Source of the DNA: Doris montereyensis
Taxonomy: Eukaryota; Mollusca; Gastropoda; Nudibranchia; Dorididae
Assembly: GCA_037039925.1 (NCBI GenBank)
Contig: JAXRKP010001388.1
Coordinates: forward strand, 62,001-126,000
Reading direction: 5' to 3'
DNA length: 64,000 nt
Positions 22,718-34,712 of the stretch are shown in pieces (the stretch's first letter is position 1; each line of letters opens with the position of its first letter). Under the pieces are notes generated by a model. That model was not told the origin of the DNA. It did no database searches and worked only from the letters and a program-made list of their open reading frames with translations. Both the position numbers and the translations under genes were made by a program.

Positions 22718-24963
22718 GTATTTATTTCAAATGAATGTTATATATATATATATATATTATATGGACGATGAAAGGCACAAACCGTTTTAAAATTAGTAAT
22801 ACTTTTTCTTTCTTTTTTAACATTAAAGCCCCTATGCTTCGTCTTATAAGAATGCCGTGGCACAAGAACCAATAAAAACCTGTATAATAACTATAAGAGC
22901 AATCTGGGTATCCCTATTGGGTGTAGTTTTTGACACTGGAAAACCCTAAGATGCCTTCAGAAATTGATTCCAGTATCTATGCTGGTAAAAATCAGCTGAT
23001 GTTAAGAGCTTTTCCTTCTCTAAGTGAGTAAGTTTTAAAATCCTATGTAGTAAAGTAATGAATCAAGATGTGGTGATATTTAGATAAAGATAATAGATAA
23101 CTATATTTTGTTTTACACAGATTCGTTGATTCAACCACAGGCAACGGTGACATCCAGACGTACATGCTTTTATAAGACTCATACCTTGTATCGATATCTA
23201 TGACAATTTGATTTTATAATGAAATAGTAAAGGATTAGCTCTGTGCCAAATGCAATCTTTAAAAACTAGGATTTTGGCAGCATCGGCCTCAATTTAGAGA
23301 AATATTCCTCGTCACTTAAGCTCCATGCAGTTTCTCAATTGCAATGCATAGGGCTTACACTGCACCTGTATTAATCTTTTGTGATGTGTCAAATGTCTTT
23401 TCCACTATCTCTCTTCTTGTTCTAGTCAGTCCTCCATACAGGCGGGGAATGATAACGCTGCATCGGGGACGTAAATCATTCCTGTTTTCAGGAATTCCTG
23501 TTTTTCCATAGATCTATCTACCTCCTAAGTGTCTTCTTCTTTCTTTTGATTTTATTGTAGCCTGTCTTGTGTTCTTTTTATTATTTCATTCTTGACTATT
23601 CTTATTAGATCTACTTGAATAGGAAATCTATTGTATATGCAGGATTACATTGGATTTCCCTGATTTGCCAAACCCAACCATAGCAGTAGCATGTAGGCCT
23701 TAGTTTATGCTGTCTTAGTGACTACCAAATACTGATTCTCAAAAAATGTTCTCAAATCGAGCCAAATTATTCGCAAACGGGTTCTTTTTCTCCTTGAAAA
23801 ATTTCAGGAAGAAATAGTTTTGTCCAAAGGAAGTGTTCCAGATTGTTCCTGAAAACTTTCAAAAACTTTTTGTTCCATTTGCGGGTGTCGGCGCTTGTGA
23901 TTATCGCACCAGGCCCAAGGGGGACCGTAGAGGCTTCCGGGGAGCATCGACGGCGGGAAAATACTCTTTGCTCTCACAAGTGGATAATATACTTAGTTGT
24001 AATTGACAAGGGATTTTGGTTCAAATTATACATTTATACAGGTACAAAATTATTCTAGATAAGGTAAGCAGCCCATGCATAATATACACAGTACACATGG
24101 AAACGTGACTGTATAGACATTTAGAACACTCACAAGCAGCCTGGCGTAACATTATAGAACGTATACTTGCTAACAAACAGACTGATGGACAAACACTACA
24201 ATGGCACATATAAACTATAGACATTTCCAAGGGACTTAACATAATATCAACATTGGTATTACAGAAGGAAGGAAAATAATGATATTGTGCTGTCCACAAT
24301 AGTAACACTAGTAACAGGAAGAAAATTTTAGCTCCTTTTTTGACTTCTCGGTTGTCTTTTGAAGTTGTTTTCTAAATGCTCAGGATCTCAATTTTCAGTT
24401 GGTAATACTATTTGTGAGAAAAATGATAAGGAACATTTTTGTTTAAAAGGGGAAATGGGAATGAATCATTTTAATTTTGTGAAACCTACCTTTTTTGCTT
24501 TTCTTCTACAAGTTAATTAGTTATCATGAAAAGCAAGGGTTATTGGAGCTTTATCTTTAGGGATGATCTTTGTTTGTTCTGTATATTTTTCATAATGAAT
24601 GGAAATTTATTGAAAATCCGATTTTTATTTTGTTTTATTCAGCTGAGGACCAAAGAAAGATATTTTTTGGTGACTTGTTTGATTTGCTCCAAAATTTGTC
24701 AACCAATAACAAAGAATTTATGTGACAATCTGTTTTTCAAAGATGTTTTTCATTGGGAACTGAATTTATGTATATTTTGTGACTGTCTCAGTCATTTGTC
24801 TAAACAACAGGAAACAAACTTGAAAGTGCTGAAAAATAAAATGATTAATTTATAATATTACATGTTTTTAAGTTTCCTGAATTTTTTTTGGTTGGCCATT
24901 TACATCCCTGCTGCATTTGTCAGAGAGGCAGAGGCAGCATGCGACACAGGGCACACAGAAACC
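22718..24963. other. SMC6 intron; nothing recognised
   Basis: AT-rich intron with a short TA repeat at 22740-22760 and a GC-richer patch at 23880-23960. The 110-codon ORF at 24526-24855 has no recognisable domain. Confidence 0.5.
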
Positions 24964-27419
24964 GTTCTTTCTTTCTTTCTCAGCTCATTCTACCTTCCAG
25001 TATATGGGTTTAGATGCCTGAAATGATCTTTCTCCAGGCTGCCTGTCCTGACAATTTCTGTTTCCTTCCGTGAAAGTTAAGTTTCTATGCTTTAATGTCT
25101 CTTTTATATCTTCTTCCCACTTTCTCCAAGGTCTGCCTTTGGGTCTTTTACCTTGAGTTTTAACACTTAACTGATTTAGCTATTCTATTGTCATTCATTC
25201 TATTAACATGCCCAAACCATCTCAGTTGATTTATTTTTATCTTAGTTTTTATGCTATCTGCTTTGGATTGATCTCTTATTGTTGTGTTTCTGATTTTGTC
25301 TCTTTTAGTTTTTTCCTACTACTCTTCTTAGATATTTCATTTCGGCTGCCTGTACTCTACTGTATTCTCTACTGTCTAGTCCAGGTTTCACTGCCGTAAG
25401 GAAAGTAAGACAGTAAACTGTGTTGTACACTGCCATTTTGGTTTTTGTTGACAAATGCCTTTCCCGGATGGTTTCCAGCACTTGCCTTTTGGATTCTCTG
25501 GCTGATTTCTTCTCTTAGTTTTCCCTCTGAGTTTATCACTACTCCTAGGTATTTGTAGCTTTGAACTTGTTCTAAATTCTCTCTGTCCCAATTTAAGATT
25601 TTGTGTTTTAGCTTCCCTAGTTACTAGCATTGTTTTGGTTTTCTTTGCATTTACTCTCATTCCTCTTTCATTTAATTCATTATTCATTTACTGGTTTTAG
25701 CTTCATGTATTACATACATTTTCTTCATTTTTGAGGATGACTTTGCGACTGAATCCATAAATGTGATAAACAACAGAGGACTTAGGATACAACCCTGTCT
25801 TACTCCTAATCTACATCAAATTCTTCAGATACATTTCCAGCTACTGTCACTGCACTTGTTGGTTTACTGTAACAACTTTTAATGGCTTCTATTAAATTTT
25901 GCTATACACTGTTCTTTTAGGGAATTCCATAGTTCATCCCTCCTCACAATGTCAAATGCCTTTTCTATGTCAATAAAACACAGGTGCAAGTCACTGTTTC
26001 TCTCAAGGAATTTTTCTATTATTTGTCTAATTGTAAATATGTGGTCTCTAACACTTCTTCCTGGTCTAGATCCACTCTGGTGTTCTTCAATCTGATCCTT
26101 TTCTCTTTTCCTTAGTCTCATTTCCAGAATCCTGGCACACGCTTTTCCTGGTATGCTAAGTAGTGATATCCCTATATAGTTTGAGCATTCCATAGTTGAT
26201 CCTTTCTTGTGTATTGGTACTATCGTTCCCTTCTTCCAGTCGTCTGGCACCTGTTTGGACTTCCATGCTTGTTGGCATATTGCATGTAGTAGTTTGTCTG
26301 CCTCTCTCCCTTGGTTTTTAATCATTTCTGGATAAACTTGTGAGCTGTTTGGATTTCTTCCATTGAGATATCTACATCTTCAGCTGTCTCATCTGGATTA
26401 CTTGTTACTCTTAATAATTGATCTGTACTCCTTGTTTCATATTTTCTGGAGGGATTATGTAATTGTTGAAAATATTTTCTCCACGGTTCCATGATTTTGC
26501 TGTCTCCTTTCATTATTTCTTTCATTATTTCTCCTTTGGCGTTCTTAATTTGTCTTATTGGGCATGCTTTGGTCTTTTTCATGCTCTCCATTGTTTCCCA
26601 GAACAGTTTTTGATTTCCTTGATAGCGTTCTTGAAATCTTTGTCCAAACTCTTCCGACTTCCTGTTTTGCTTTCCTAACTTCCTCTTTGGCGATAGTTCT
26701 TTTACTCATGTAATCTATCCTATCCTGTGGTCTCTTCGTTTGCAAGTATTTCTTCCAGGTATCTTTCTTTTCTTTGATCTTAGTCTTGACATTCTCATTT
26801 CACCATGCTGTTCTTTTCCTATTTCCTTTAATTTGTTTCCTACCACAGACCTCTTCAGTACAACTGAGGAGTGTTTCTTTATACATTTGCCACTTTTCTT
26901 CTAATGTGCATTCATTCAGATCCATCTGCCTTTCACTAATAAATCTTTATCCTAGATTGGTATATTTGTTTTACTATTGGTTTATTTAGTTCTTCTATTT
27001 CGAGGTTAAGTAACTTTCTTCTCTTTCCTTTTCTGTTTGTTTTCTTCAGTCAATAATCTCATTTTGGCTTTCCTTAGGTGATGATCACTAAATATTTCTG
27101 CTCCTCTGTTTACTCTTGCGTTCATTGTACTGTAAAAAGGGAGCTGCTAACTATTATGTAGTCTATGGTTGACTTTTAGCATCTGTCTTCATTTGCTCTT
27201 CTGTATTTGTGGATGTCTTTATGAGGAAAAATGTGTTACTGTTAGCTATTTTCATATTATTCTTTAGGCAAAAATCTATTAGTCTCTCTCCATTTGGAGA
27301 AGTTGTTGTCTCTCCTTCTTTACCTATTATGCCTCCTGATGTTTCTACATTGTTGCCTACTCTAGCGTTTAAATCTTCTAAAAGCATTAGTTTCTGTTTA
27401 GGTTTGAAATTCTCTGCAG
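24964..27419 (-). mobile_element. RTE-like copy C, 5'-truncated, internally deleted
   Basis: Minus-strand copy with TTTC tail repeats at 24964-24980. RT fragments read MIKNQGREADKLLHAICQQ, DDWKKGTIVPIHKKGS and EHQSGSRPGRSVRDH. The catalytic-box region is deleted near 25686, where STRATUM joins the conserved sequence on both sides. Endonuclease fragment at 27163-27387: DLNARVGNNVETSGG. The element stops at 27419 in TCTCTGCAG and is abutted directly by a GA-rich microsatellite. Confidence 0.83.
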
Positions 27420-27714
27420 GGGGAGGGGAGGGAGAGGGAGAGGGGGAGGGGAGAGGGAGGGAGAGAGGGGAGGGAGGGAGAGAGGAGAGGGAGAGATAGA
27501 GAGGGAGAGATAGAGGGAGAGATAGAGAGGGAGAGATAGAGAGGGAGAGAGGGAGAGGGAGAGATAGAGAGGGAGAGATAGAGAGGGAGAGATAGAGACA
27601 GAGACAGAGACAGACAGAGATAGAGATAGAGATAGAGACAGAGACAGAGATAGAGATAGAGACAGAGATAGAGATAGAGATAGAGACAGAGACAGAGACA
27701 GAGATAGAGACAGA
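27420..27714. repeat. GGGAGA/GATAGA/GACAGA microsatellite
   Basis: About 295 bases of purine-rich repeats in nested blocks: GGGAGG/GAGAGG, then GGGAGAGATAGA, then GATAGA and GACAGA hexamers. Confidence 0.97.
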
Positions 27715-27884
27715 ACCCCTAGTTTCTACTTTTACTGGAGGATCGAAAACGAAGAAATAAAATTCATGAAGAATTTGAGTATATTTTGATGATAATTTAT
27801 CTATGATACATCATATAAACTATCTCTGTAAAACTCTTTACCTCGAAATTAGATGATTAGGCCACCTATCAAACTTCAGCACAC

Positions 27885-28629
27885 ATTTTTTCCAAAATTG
27901 ATTATTGCAACTAACTTTTATAATTTACCTGATGTCTTGATTTATAAGCTCCAATGTATCCAAAACCATGCAGCCTGAGTGATTTTTAAGAAAAAAAATA
28001 TGAACACATTACCCCTTTGTTCATGTCTCTGCATTGGTTCCCGATCGATAAATCGAATAATATACAAAATTGTGACATTTTGTCATAAATATAAAACTGA
28101 TAGAGCTCAAATTATTTAAATGACCTGATCTCTGGTTATATTCCATCTCGCCAACTGAGATCTACAAATCAATGTCTGTTAAGCGTTCCCCCAAAGAAAG
28201 GCCTGACAAAACTGTCACTGCGCTCTTTTAAATACGCAGGTCCTCATGTATGGAATGCTCTTCTGCTGTCAATACGATCTATGTTTGACACATCGGAAGA
28301 TACCTTTAAAAAACATCTCAAAACATACCCCATGCGATGCTTCTTAGAGGAAAAGTAATTGTTTTAATGATGCGATTTTAATTCATGTACCATACACCTT
28401 TATAAATGATATTCTGCTGTCAGGTATTTATTTATTTTTTTATTTTTATTTACTTATTTAAAATTTTTAAAAATTTAATGATTGATTTATTGATTGATTC
28501 ATTGATTTAGTTAATTATTATTTTATTTTGTGAATGTACATTGCTCATATTTTACTATGTATGCATAAATGCGCCTAGAGCTGTCGTAAGATGGGAGTGG
28601 ATGCTATAGAAATGAATTATGTTGTTGTA

Positions 28630-28670
<41 letters not shown>
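27885..28670 (+). pseudogene. 3' end of a CR1/Jockey-type LINE reverse transcriptase
   Basis: Translated pieces in shifting frames include LYKLQCIQNHAA, SLHWLPIDKRIIYKI and VPPKKGLTKLSLRSFKYAG, then VWNALLLSIRSMF and TFKKHLKTYPMRCFLEEK. These are the standard C-terminal motifs of Jockey/CR1-group LINE reverse transcriptases (RLI..hWLPv, GP..WN.LP..iR). An AT-rich 3' UTR with GCGCCTAGAGCTGT follows, ending in an (ATT)n tail at 28628-28665. Only the 3' end is present, typical of 5'-truncated insertion. Confidence 0.8.
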
Positions 28671-28672
<2 letters not shown>

Positions 28673-29693
28673 CTTGAGGCCTTGGTCATGGGCCTATCTA
28701 ACGGAGTAGTCCAGATCGGCTGAACCAGCAATGGCATTTCATACAAAAAGGAAGAGAATAAAAGCATCAATTATATCAACAGAAAACAAACACAACCAAC
28801 AATTCAAAAATGCCCGAGTAGCTCTTCTCAGTCAAACTCGTAATCGAAAGTTAAAAAACCTACACCCATACCCAGGTCCAAAAATCTTATCATAATACGG
28901 GATCTTGCACCGGTTGGCAGCTCTGCTAGTCATTTTCAGTACATCTATTCCAACGCATCGGGGAGTCTGAAAAGATTGATCATGATGTTGAGTTGGATGG
29001 TGATGCTGGCTGGTGATGACGATGGTTTTGTTGTTATAGTTGTAGATAATAATGATGATGAAACATAATTCTTGTACCAGTAATTGATGATGATGATGAT
29101 GATTGGGATGGACTTAAAAATTAATATTCCAAGGATAACGCTACTGGTACTTGATAATGCTGAAGTTGCTGGTACTTGCACACGCACACGATGATGATGA
29201 GGATGATGCACACAGTGTTTACATAACTACTTCTTGACAGTTTTCAAAACGTGTAGCTCTTGTCTTCACTACCTGCTCAAAACATGTAACACTGTTTTAC
29301 TGCAAGTCTGCTGACTAGCAAACCGTATAAATCCTGTGTCAGCTGTTTGATGAACAATATGTGTAAGTCTTGTTATAGGGTTCATTTCATTTATTCCAAC
29401 ATGTTCAATCCATTGATGTAAAACTAGGCGATAAGGAAGGGGTTCAAATATCTCATATACACAAAAAGTATTTTTTTAACAGCGTAGCATCATTTTTGCT
29501 GATTTTCTCAAAACATCCAGAGTTGGACTTGCAAGGTTTGCTGACTTTCACTGTTGATATAATATACGTATATATATATATTTATTTCAATACTATTTTG
29601 CTATCACATAGGATGTTTTGCTTCACAATTTCAAATTTCAATTTTACGAAAGGAAAAAATTCACTGGATCATCTGATATTGACTTACTTTCAG
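28671..29693. other. SMC6 intron; GATGAT-rich stretch, no gene
   Basis: ATG/GAT trinucleotide repeats at 28980-29210. No domain. Confidence 0.5.
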
Positions 29694-29830
29694 GTCATCC
29701 TGGGTTGAAGTTTGCCTGAACAACAAGACTAAAGATGCTTATAAACCAGAGGTCTATGGGGATAAAATTATCATCCGTCGAAAATTTACGTCCGATGGAA
29801 TAAGCCACTATTTGATCTCAGGAGCTTCAG
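29694..29830 (+). CDS. SMC6: SMC6 exon: head domain after Walker A
   Basis: Translation: SSWVEVCLNNKTKDAYKPEV, then YGDKIIIRRKFTSDGISHYL and ISGASG. Vertebrate SMC6 has a corresponding strand-rich segment with LRN, a D-A-F/Y-K pattern, VYG, and SY.L. Acceptor TACTTTCAG; donor TTCAG|GTTATT. Phase 2 in and phase 1 out; 137 bases with no stop. Confidence 0.93.
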
Positions 29831-30201
29831 GTTATTCATCTGCACTGTGCAGCTTTTTCTTTTGTTTTTAATTTTATCTATAATATCATGCACTAAGAAT
29901 TGAAAAATTAAATTGTTAATTGATTTCGTCTTTCTGTCATTTAACATGAAAGAATTAGGAGAACAACACCTTGTTTTTGAACTGTTGCTGTCACCTTAAA
30001 CGTTCAACAGGTCATTAAGACAAATCTAAAATTGTAACAGAAAAGTGGTGGCAAAAACCACCACAAATCATTGAAAAAATGAATACAGAGGTGGCAATAA
30101 TGCAAAAACTGAAACTCCTCAGACTAAGAATATAATATGTTTGGCCATACTATTTTTGACAATTGTCTCAGAATATGTTTAAGGTATCAAAGTTCATTTC
30201 C

Positions 30202-32795
30202 CTGGGCAGTGGACAGGTAAGCATCTGTACGGGGAGTAGATGATCCCGCCCTCCACGAGTCTCCTACTGCCTTGCAGGCAGGTCTTGGCTGACCAAAGGC
30301 TAAGGTAGTTAACCCGGAAGAAAACAACCTTGCTGCCTTGCAGGCCGGTCTTGACTGACCAAAGGCTAAGGGAGTTAACCCTGACAGAAAATAACAACCT
30401 GCTGCCTTGCATGCTGGTTTTGAATTACTTAAGGCTAAGGGAGTTAACCCTGACAGAAAATAACAAGGCCCGGTAGGGGGTCTCAAGGTGGCAGCCCCAC
30501 CATCTACCTAGGGTACAGTGGGCTAATCCCCTACTTATCCAAAACAACCTGATTCAAAGTAATATATACAATGGTGTACCCGTCTTGAACTTTCGAAGAC
30601 GACTCTTGAAAAGAACACGGACTGATTTTTGGAACATGGAATGTTAGGGCAATTAATGGAAAGGAGTTAGAATTAGCTGAAGAAATGGAAAAATTCAAAG
30701 TAGACATTTTGGTTATTACAGAAACAAAGAAAAAAGGACAAGGAATGGAAAATCATATTTTAATCTTCTCAGGAGTAGATGTAAAAGATAGAGCTAGAGC
30801 AGGAGTAGGCCTCCTAATGTATAAAAGGCAAGAAATGCTACTAGAAAGTTGGAAATTTGTAAGCCCACGGCTATTAGAGGTAAATATTAAACCAAAAGGA
30901 AGAGAAATTAAATTATTAATAGCTTATGGACCAAACGAAGATGCCCCCAAAGAAGAAAAGATCTCTTCGAAAATGATTTACAAATAGCTGCAGAGAATTT
31001 TAAACCCAAACAGGAATTAATGGTTTTAGGAGATTTAAACGCTAGAGTAGGCAACAATGTAAAAATTTCAGGAGGAGTAATAGGTATAGAAGGAGAGACA
31101 ACAACTTCTCCAAATGGGAGAGACTATAGATTTTTGCCTAAAGAATAACATAAAAATAGCTAACACATTTTTTCCTCATAAAGATATCCACAAATATGCA
31201 AGAGTAAATGAAGACAGATGAAAAAGTCAATCATAGACTACATAATAGTTAGCAGCTCCTTTTTTACAGTACAATGGATGCTAGAGTAAGCAGAGGAGCT
31301 GAAATATTTAGTGATCATCACCTAGTGTTAGCCAAAATGAGATTATTAATTGAAGAAAATAAACAGGAAGGAATCTGAAGGAAAGCACAATAGAAGAAAA
31401 GTGGCAAATATATAAAAAAAACACTCCTCAGTTGTACTGAAGATGTCTGTGGTAGCAACAAATTAAGAGATGGGGAAAAGGACAGCATGGTGGAATGAGA
31501 ATGTCAAAGAAAAGAAAGATGCCTGGAAGAAATACTTGCAAACAAAAGAGACAACAGGATAGGATAGATTACGTGAGTAAGAGAACTATCGCCAAAAGAG
31601 GAAGTTAGGAAAGCAAAACAGGAAGTCGGAAGAGTTTGGACAAAGATTTCAAGAACGCTATCAAGGAAATCAAAAAGCTGTTCTGGGGAGCAATGAAGAG
31701 CATGAGAAAGACCAAAACATGCCCAATACGACAAATTAAGAACGCCAAGGAGAATAAAAAAAGGAGACAGCGAAATCATGGAAATGTGGAGAAAGTATAT
31801 TCAACAATTACATAATCCCTCTAGAAATATGAAACAAGGAGTACAGATCAATTACTAAGAGTAACAAGTAATGAAGATGAGACAGCTGAAGATGTAAATA
31901 TCTCAATGGAAGAACTTCAAACAGCTATAAAGAAAAGTGAAATTAGGAAAAGCCACTGGAGGAGATCAAATTTATCCAGAAGAAATGATTAAAAACCAAG
32001 GAGAGAGGTAGACAAACTACTACATGCAATATGTCAACAAGCATGGAAGTCCAAACAGGTGCCAGACGACTGGAAAAAAGGAAATGGTAGTACTAGTACC
32101 AATACATAAGATACCATGGAATGCTCAAACTATAGAGGATATCACTACTTAGCGTACCAGGAAAAGTGTATGCCAGGATTCTGGAAATGAGACTAAGGGA
32201 AAAGAGTAGAGGATCAGATTGAAGAACACCAGAGTGGATTTGGACAAATAATAGAAAAATTCCTTGGGAGAAACATTGACTTGCACCTGTGTTTTATTGA
32301 CTTTAAAAGGCATTTGACACTGTGAGGAGGGATGAACTATGGCATTCCTTAAAAGAACACAACGTAGAGCAGAATTTAATAGAAAGCCATTAAAAATTGT
32401 TACAATAAACCAACATGTGCAGTGACAGTAGCTGGAAATGTATCTGAGGAATTTGATGTAGATATAAAGAGTAAGACAGGGTTGTATCTAAGTCCTCTTT
32501 TGTTTATCACATTTATGGATTCAGTCGCAAGGCGTTCTCAAACATGAAGAAATTGAATGTAGGTATGTGGAAGCTCAAACCAGTAAATGTATCAATGCTT
32601 TCATTTACTGATGATTTAGTTCTGTTTGGAAAATCCGAAAGGGACCTCTAGTCAAATATCAACATAATGAATAATGAATTAAATAATAGAGGAATGAAAG
32701 TAAATGCAAAGAAAACCAAAACAATGCTAGTAACTAGGGAAGCTAAAACACAAATCTTAAATTAGGCAGGGAGAATTTAGAACAAGTTCAAAGCT
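30202..32795 (+). mobile_element. RTE-like copy F, sense orientation, 3'-deleted
   Basis: Starts with CCTGGGCAGTGGACAGGTAA at 30201, then three 5'-UTR subrepeats, then the endonuclease (AINGKELELAEEMEKFKVDI, DRARAGVGLLM, LLIAYGPNEDAPKEEK), LGDLNARVG and SDHHLVLAKMRLL with its catalytic His. The RT is frameshifted, with box TDDLVLF and an RT fragment TMLVTREAKTQ. It ends abruptly at TTCAAAGCT (32795), about 0.7 kb before the expected 3' end. This is the only copy in the same direction as SMC6. Losing the 3' end with a complete 5' end is unusual for a non-LTR element. Confidence 0.85.
30249..30465 (+). repeat. three 5'-UTR subrepeats of RTE copy F
   Basis: Three units of about 70 bases, each with CTGCCTTGCA, a TGACCAAAGGCTAAGG segment (the third diverged) and GTTAACCC. 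Reverse complement of the units in copies A and E. Confidence 0.85.
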
Positions 32796-34170
32796 CCTGA
32801 AGTGAATTTTTAGGTTTTTGCTTTTAGTATGTACATGAGTAACTGTCAAAATACAGTCATCCTACATCATTGAAAAGTTTGTAGCGTCCTTGGTTGCCAT
32901 AGAAACGGCTGCCATCTTGGGTTTTGACCCAACTTTTCGAAATCTATCTCCTCCCTTAGTTATGAATAAAATCACTCAAAACCTGTGCAGATCGTCTTTT
33001 CCATTCAATATCTAAAGAGTGACATTGGGTTTTTAATTTTTGGACAATTAAAAAAAATGAAATTTTGAAAATACTGTATATTGTGAATGTACAAAAACGG
33101 CAGTTTGATTATGTATAAAAAATTCTCAAAAGTTAACATGATATAATTAAAAAAACGACGTCATTCTGTTAACATTGACAAGAGGAACCCTGTGTCAAAT
33201 ATAATACAAATCGTTCGGTAAATGGCGGAGGAGATAGAATTTTAGTGTGAAAAAACTACATTTCAAGAAAAATGTAAGTAAAAAAACCCCAAAAGAAAAT
33301 AACACAAAATAAATGCTTCAGATGGGTTTCCTTGTTGTAGCAGCCCCTTACTCTTTCGAAGTCTCTGGCATTGTTACTAATGTTAAGAGGATTATAAATC
33401 TAGGTCTAGATGTGTACTTTTGTGAAAACAGACGTCAAAATTACCATTTTTTTTTGGTTTTTTTCCTCTATATCCTATGCTTGTGCGCGTGTTTACATAC
33501 ACACTGACGCGCAACGCCTCTTACATCACACACCGCTGAGCCGAAGCAACAGGCGGTGTCGGCAGAAACCAGGTCACCTCAATGTTGCCACATTTGACGA
33601 TTAACTGCCAATATACGGGTTTTTCCTGCCATCTTTTCAGTCAGTGTGAGGGTAAATTACGTCAAAATTTTGATTGTTTTTACCTACCCTCGCCTACAAA
33701 ATTTTTGTTAAAAAAAATTATGATACGTCATATGGACATTTTTCTGCCATGAACTTGTAAATAAATGATCGTTCTACCCCCGAATATGCAAGGAACAGAA
33801 AATCAACCTTTTGGTACCAAACTCACCATTCGAGGTTGTGGCCCCATATTACGCCAAAAAGTACCTCCACCAAACAAAATACATGATTTTTTTTTCACCC
33901 ATGGACTGCATTTTTACAGATACTAATACCTTTCATTGACCCTTTTCTCTCATAAGAAGATGATTACTATGATTCACTCTGAAATGTGTTTCACTATTAG
34001 GCATTTTTTATCCATTGCTCTAACAGATGCATTAAATGAACTTCGTTTTTATGACTATAGTTAAGGAAGATCATAGAAACCATGTGGACAAAGGATTATT
34101 TTATGCAGAATGCCCCATTCTCAGTCCAATCTTAAATTATACTTCATGTTGCTTTTTTATGTTCAACTAG
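32796..34170. other. SMC6 intron with two dispersed-repeat fragments
   Basis: Contains a GGTTGCCATAGAAACGGC family member at 32891-32926 and a diverged pogo-like MITE terminal fragment at about 33835-33928 (minus strand). No gene recognised; ORFs of 60 to 70 codons lack domains. Confidence 0.5.
33835..33928 (-). mobile_element. diverged pogo-like MITE terminal fragment
   Basis: On the minus strand: AAAAATGCAGTCCATGGGTG, a GGTGGAGGTAC segment, and GGGGCCACAACC in the same order as the 5' end of the copy at 16913. Confidence 0.4.
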
Positions 34171-34313
34171 GCCAACTAGTGACAGAAAAAGAGATGAACT
34201 GTCTCACATAACAGAGCACATGAACATTCAGGTTGACAATCCTGTGTCAATCCTAAACCAAGACACCAGTCGCGAATTTCCTCAACTCTAAATCACCATC
34301 AGACAAATTCAAG
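34171..34313 (+). CDS. SMC6: SMC6 exon with two compensating frameshifts
   Basis: The central frame reads TSDRKRDELSHITEHMNIQV, then DNPVSILNQDTSRE, and the next frame continues FLNSKSPSDKFK. Human SMC6 has the equivalent stretch with IQVDNPVS and FLQSK. Acceptor CAACTAG; donor TTCAAG|GTAATA. The length of 143 bases fits the flanking phases (1 in, 0 out), but the central frame is off by one from both ends: one base appears missing near 34171-34178 and one extra near 34277-34283, where a TTT run occurs. As written, the exon would terminate early. Confidence 0.88.
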
Positions 34314-34458
34314 GTAATATGTGATTTCTTAGAGGCTTATTACTATTAGGAAAATTTTGTTCACGCCTTTGAAGGACCAGGAGCAAAAATATAATTTTTC
34401 TTGTTTTTATCTATAGTAGAATATAGATATAATCGTACTCAGGATGTCATTTTTCCGG

Positions 34459-34512
34459 CTTTAGCCGGAAATCCGACTTTAGCCGGAAATCCGACTTTAG
34501 CCGGAAATCCGA
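34459..34512 (+). repeat. 18-bp tandem repeat x3
   Basis: CTTTAGCCGGAAATCCGA repeated three times exactly, followed by CCTCCGGTT-type repeats to about 34590. It sits 146 bases after the SMC6 exon. Confidence 0.95.
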
Positions 34513-34712
34513 CTTTTGGCCCAAGCGGTTTCATCTGGTTCCTCCGGTTTCCGTCTGGCCCCTCCGGTTATTGTCCAGCCCTTCCGGACTTCGTGGTACT
34601 CTGTCTCAGCACGAGCTGGAACTTTTCCAGCCATTTTATTCAAATAACTTGAGTCAGTCTGACATACTTATGCGCATGCGTATATTGCTTTGTTTACTTC
34701 CTTTCTGTGTTG

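Noticed and set aside
22128..22790. 220-codon ORF
   Set aside because: Antisense RTE sequence fused by chance to the SMC6 Walker A exon and its donor; only 22609-22717 is coding.
24526..24855. 110-codon ORF
   Set aside because: AT-rich, hydrophobic and Cys/Phe-rich without a domain; probably chance.
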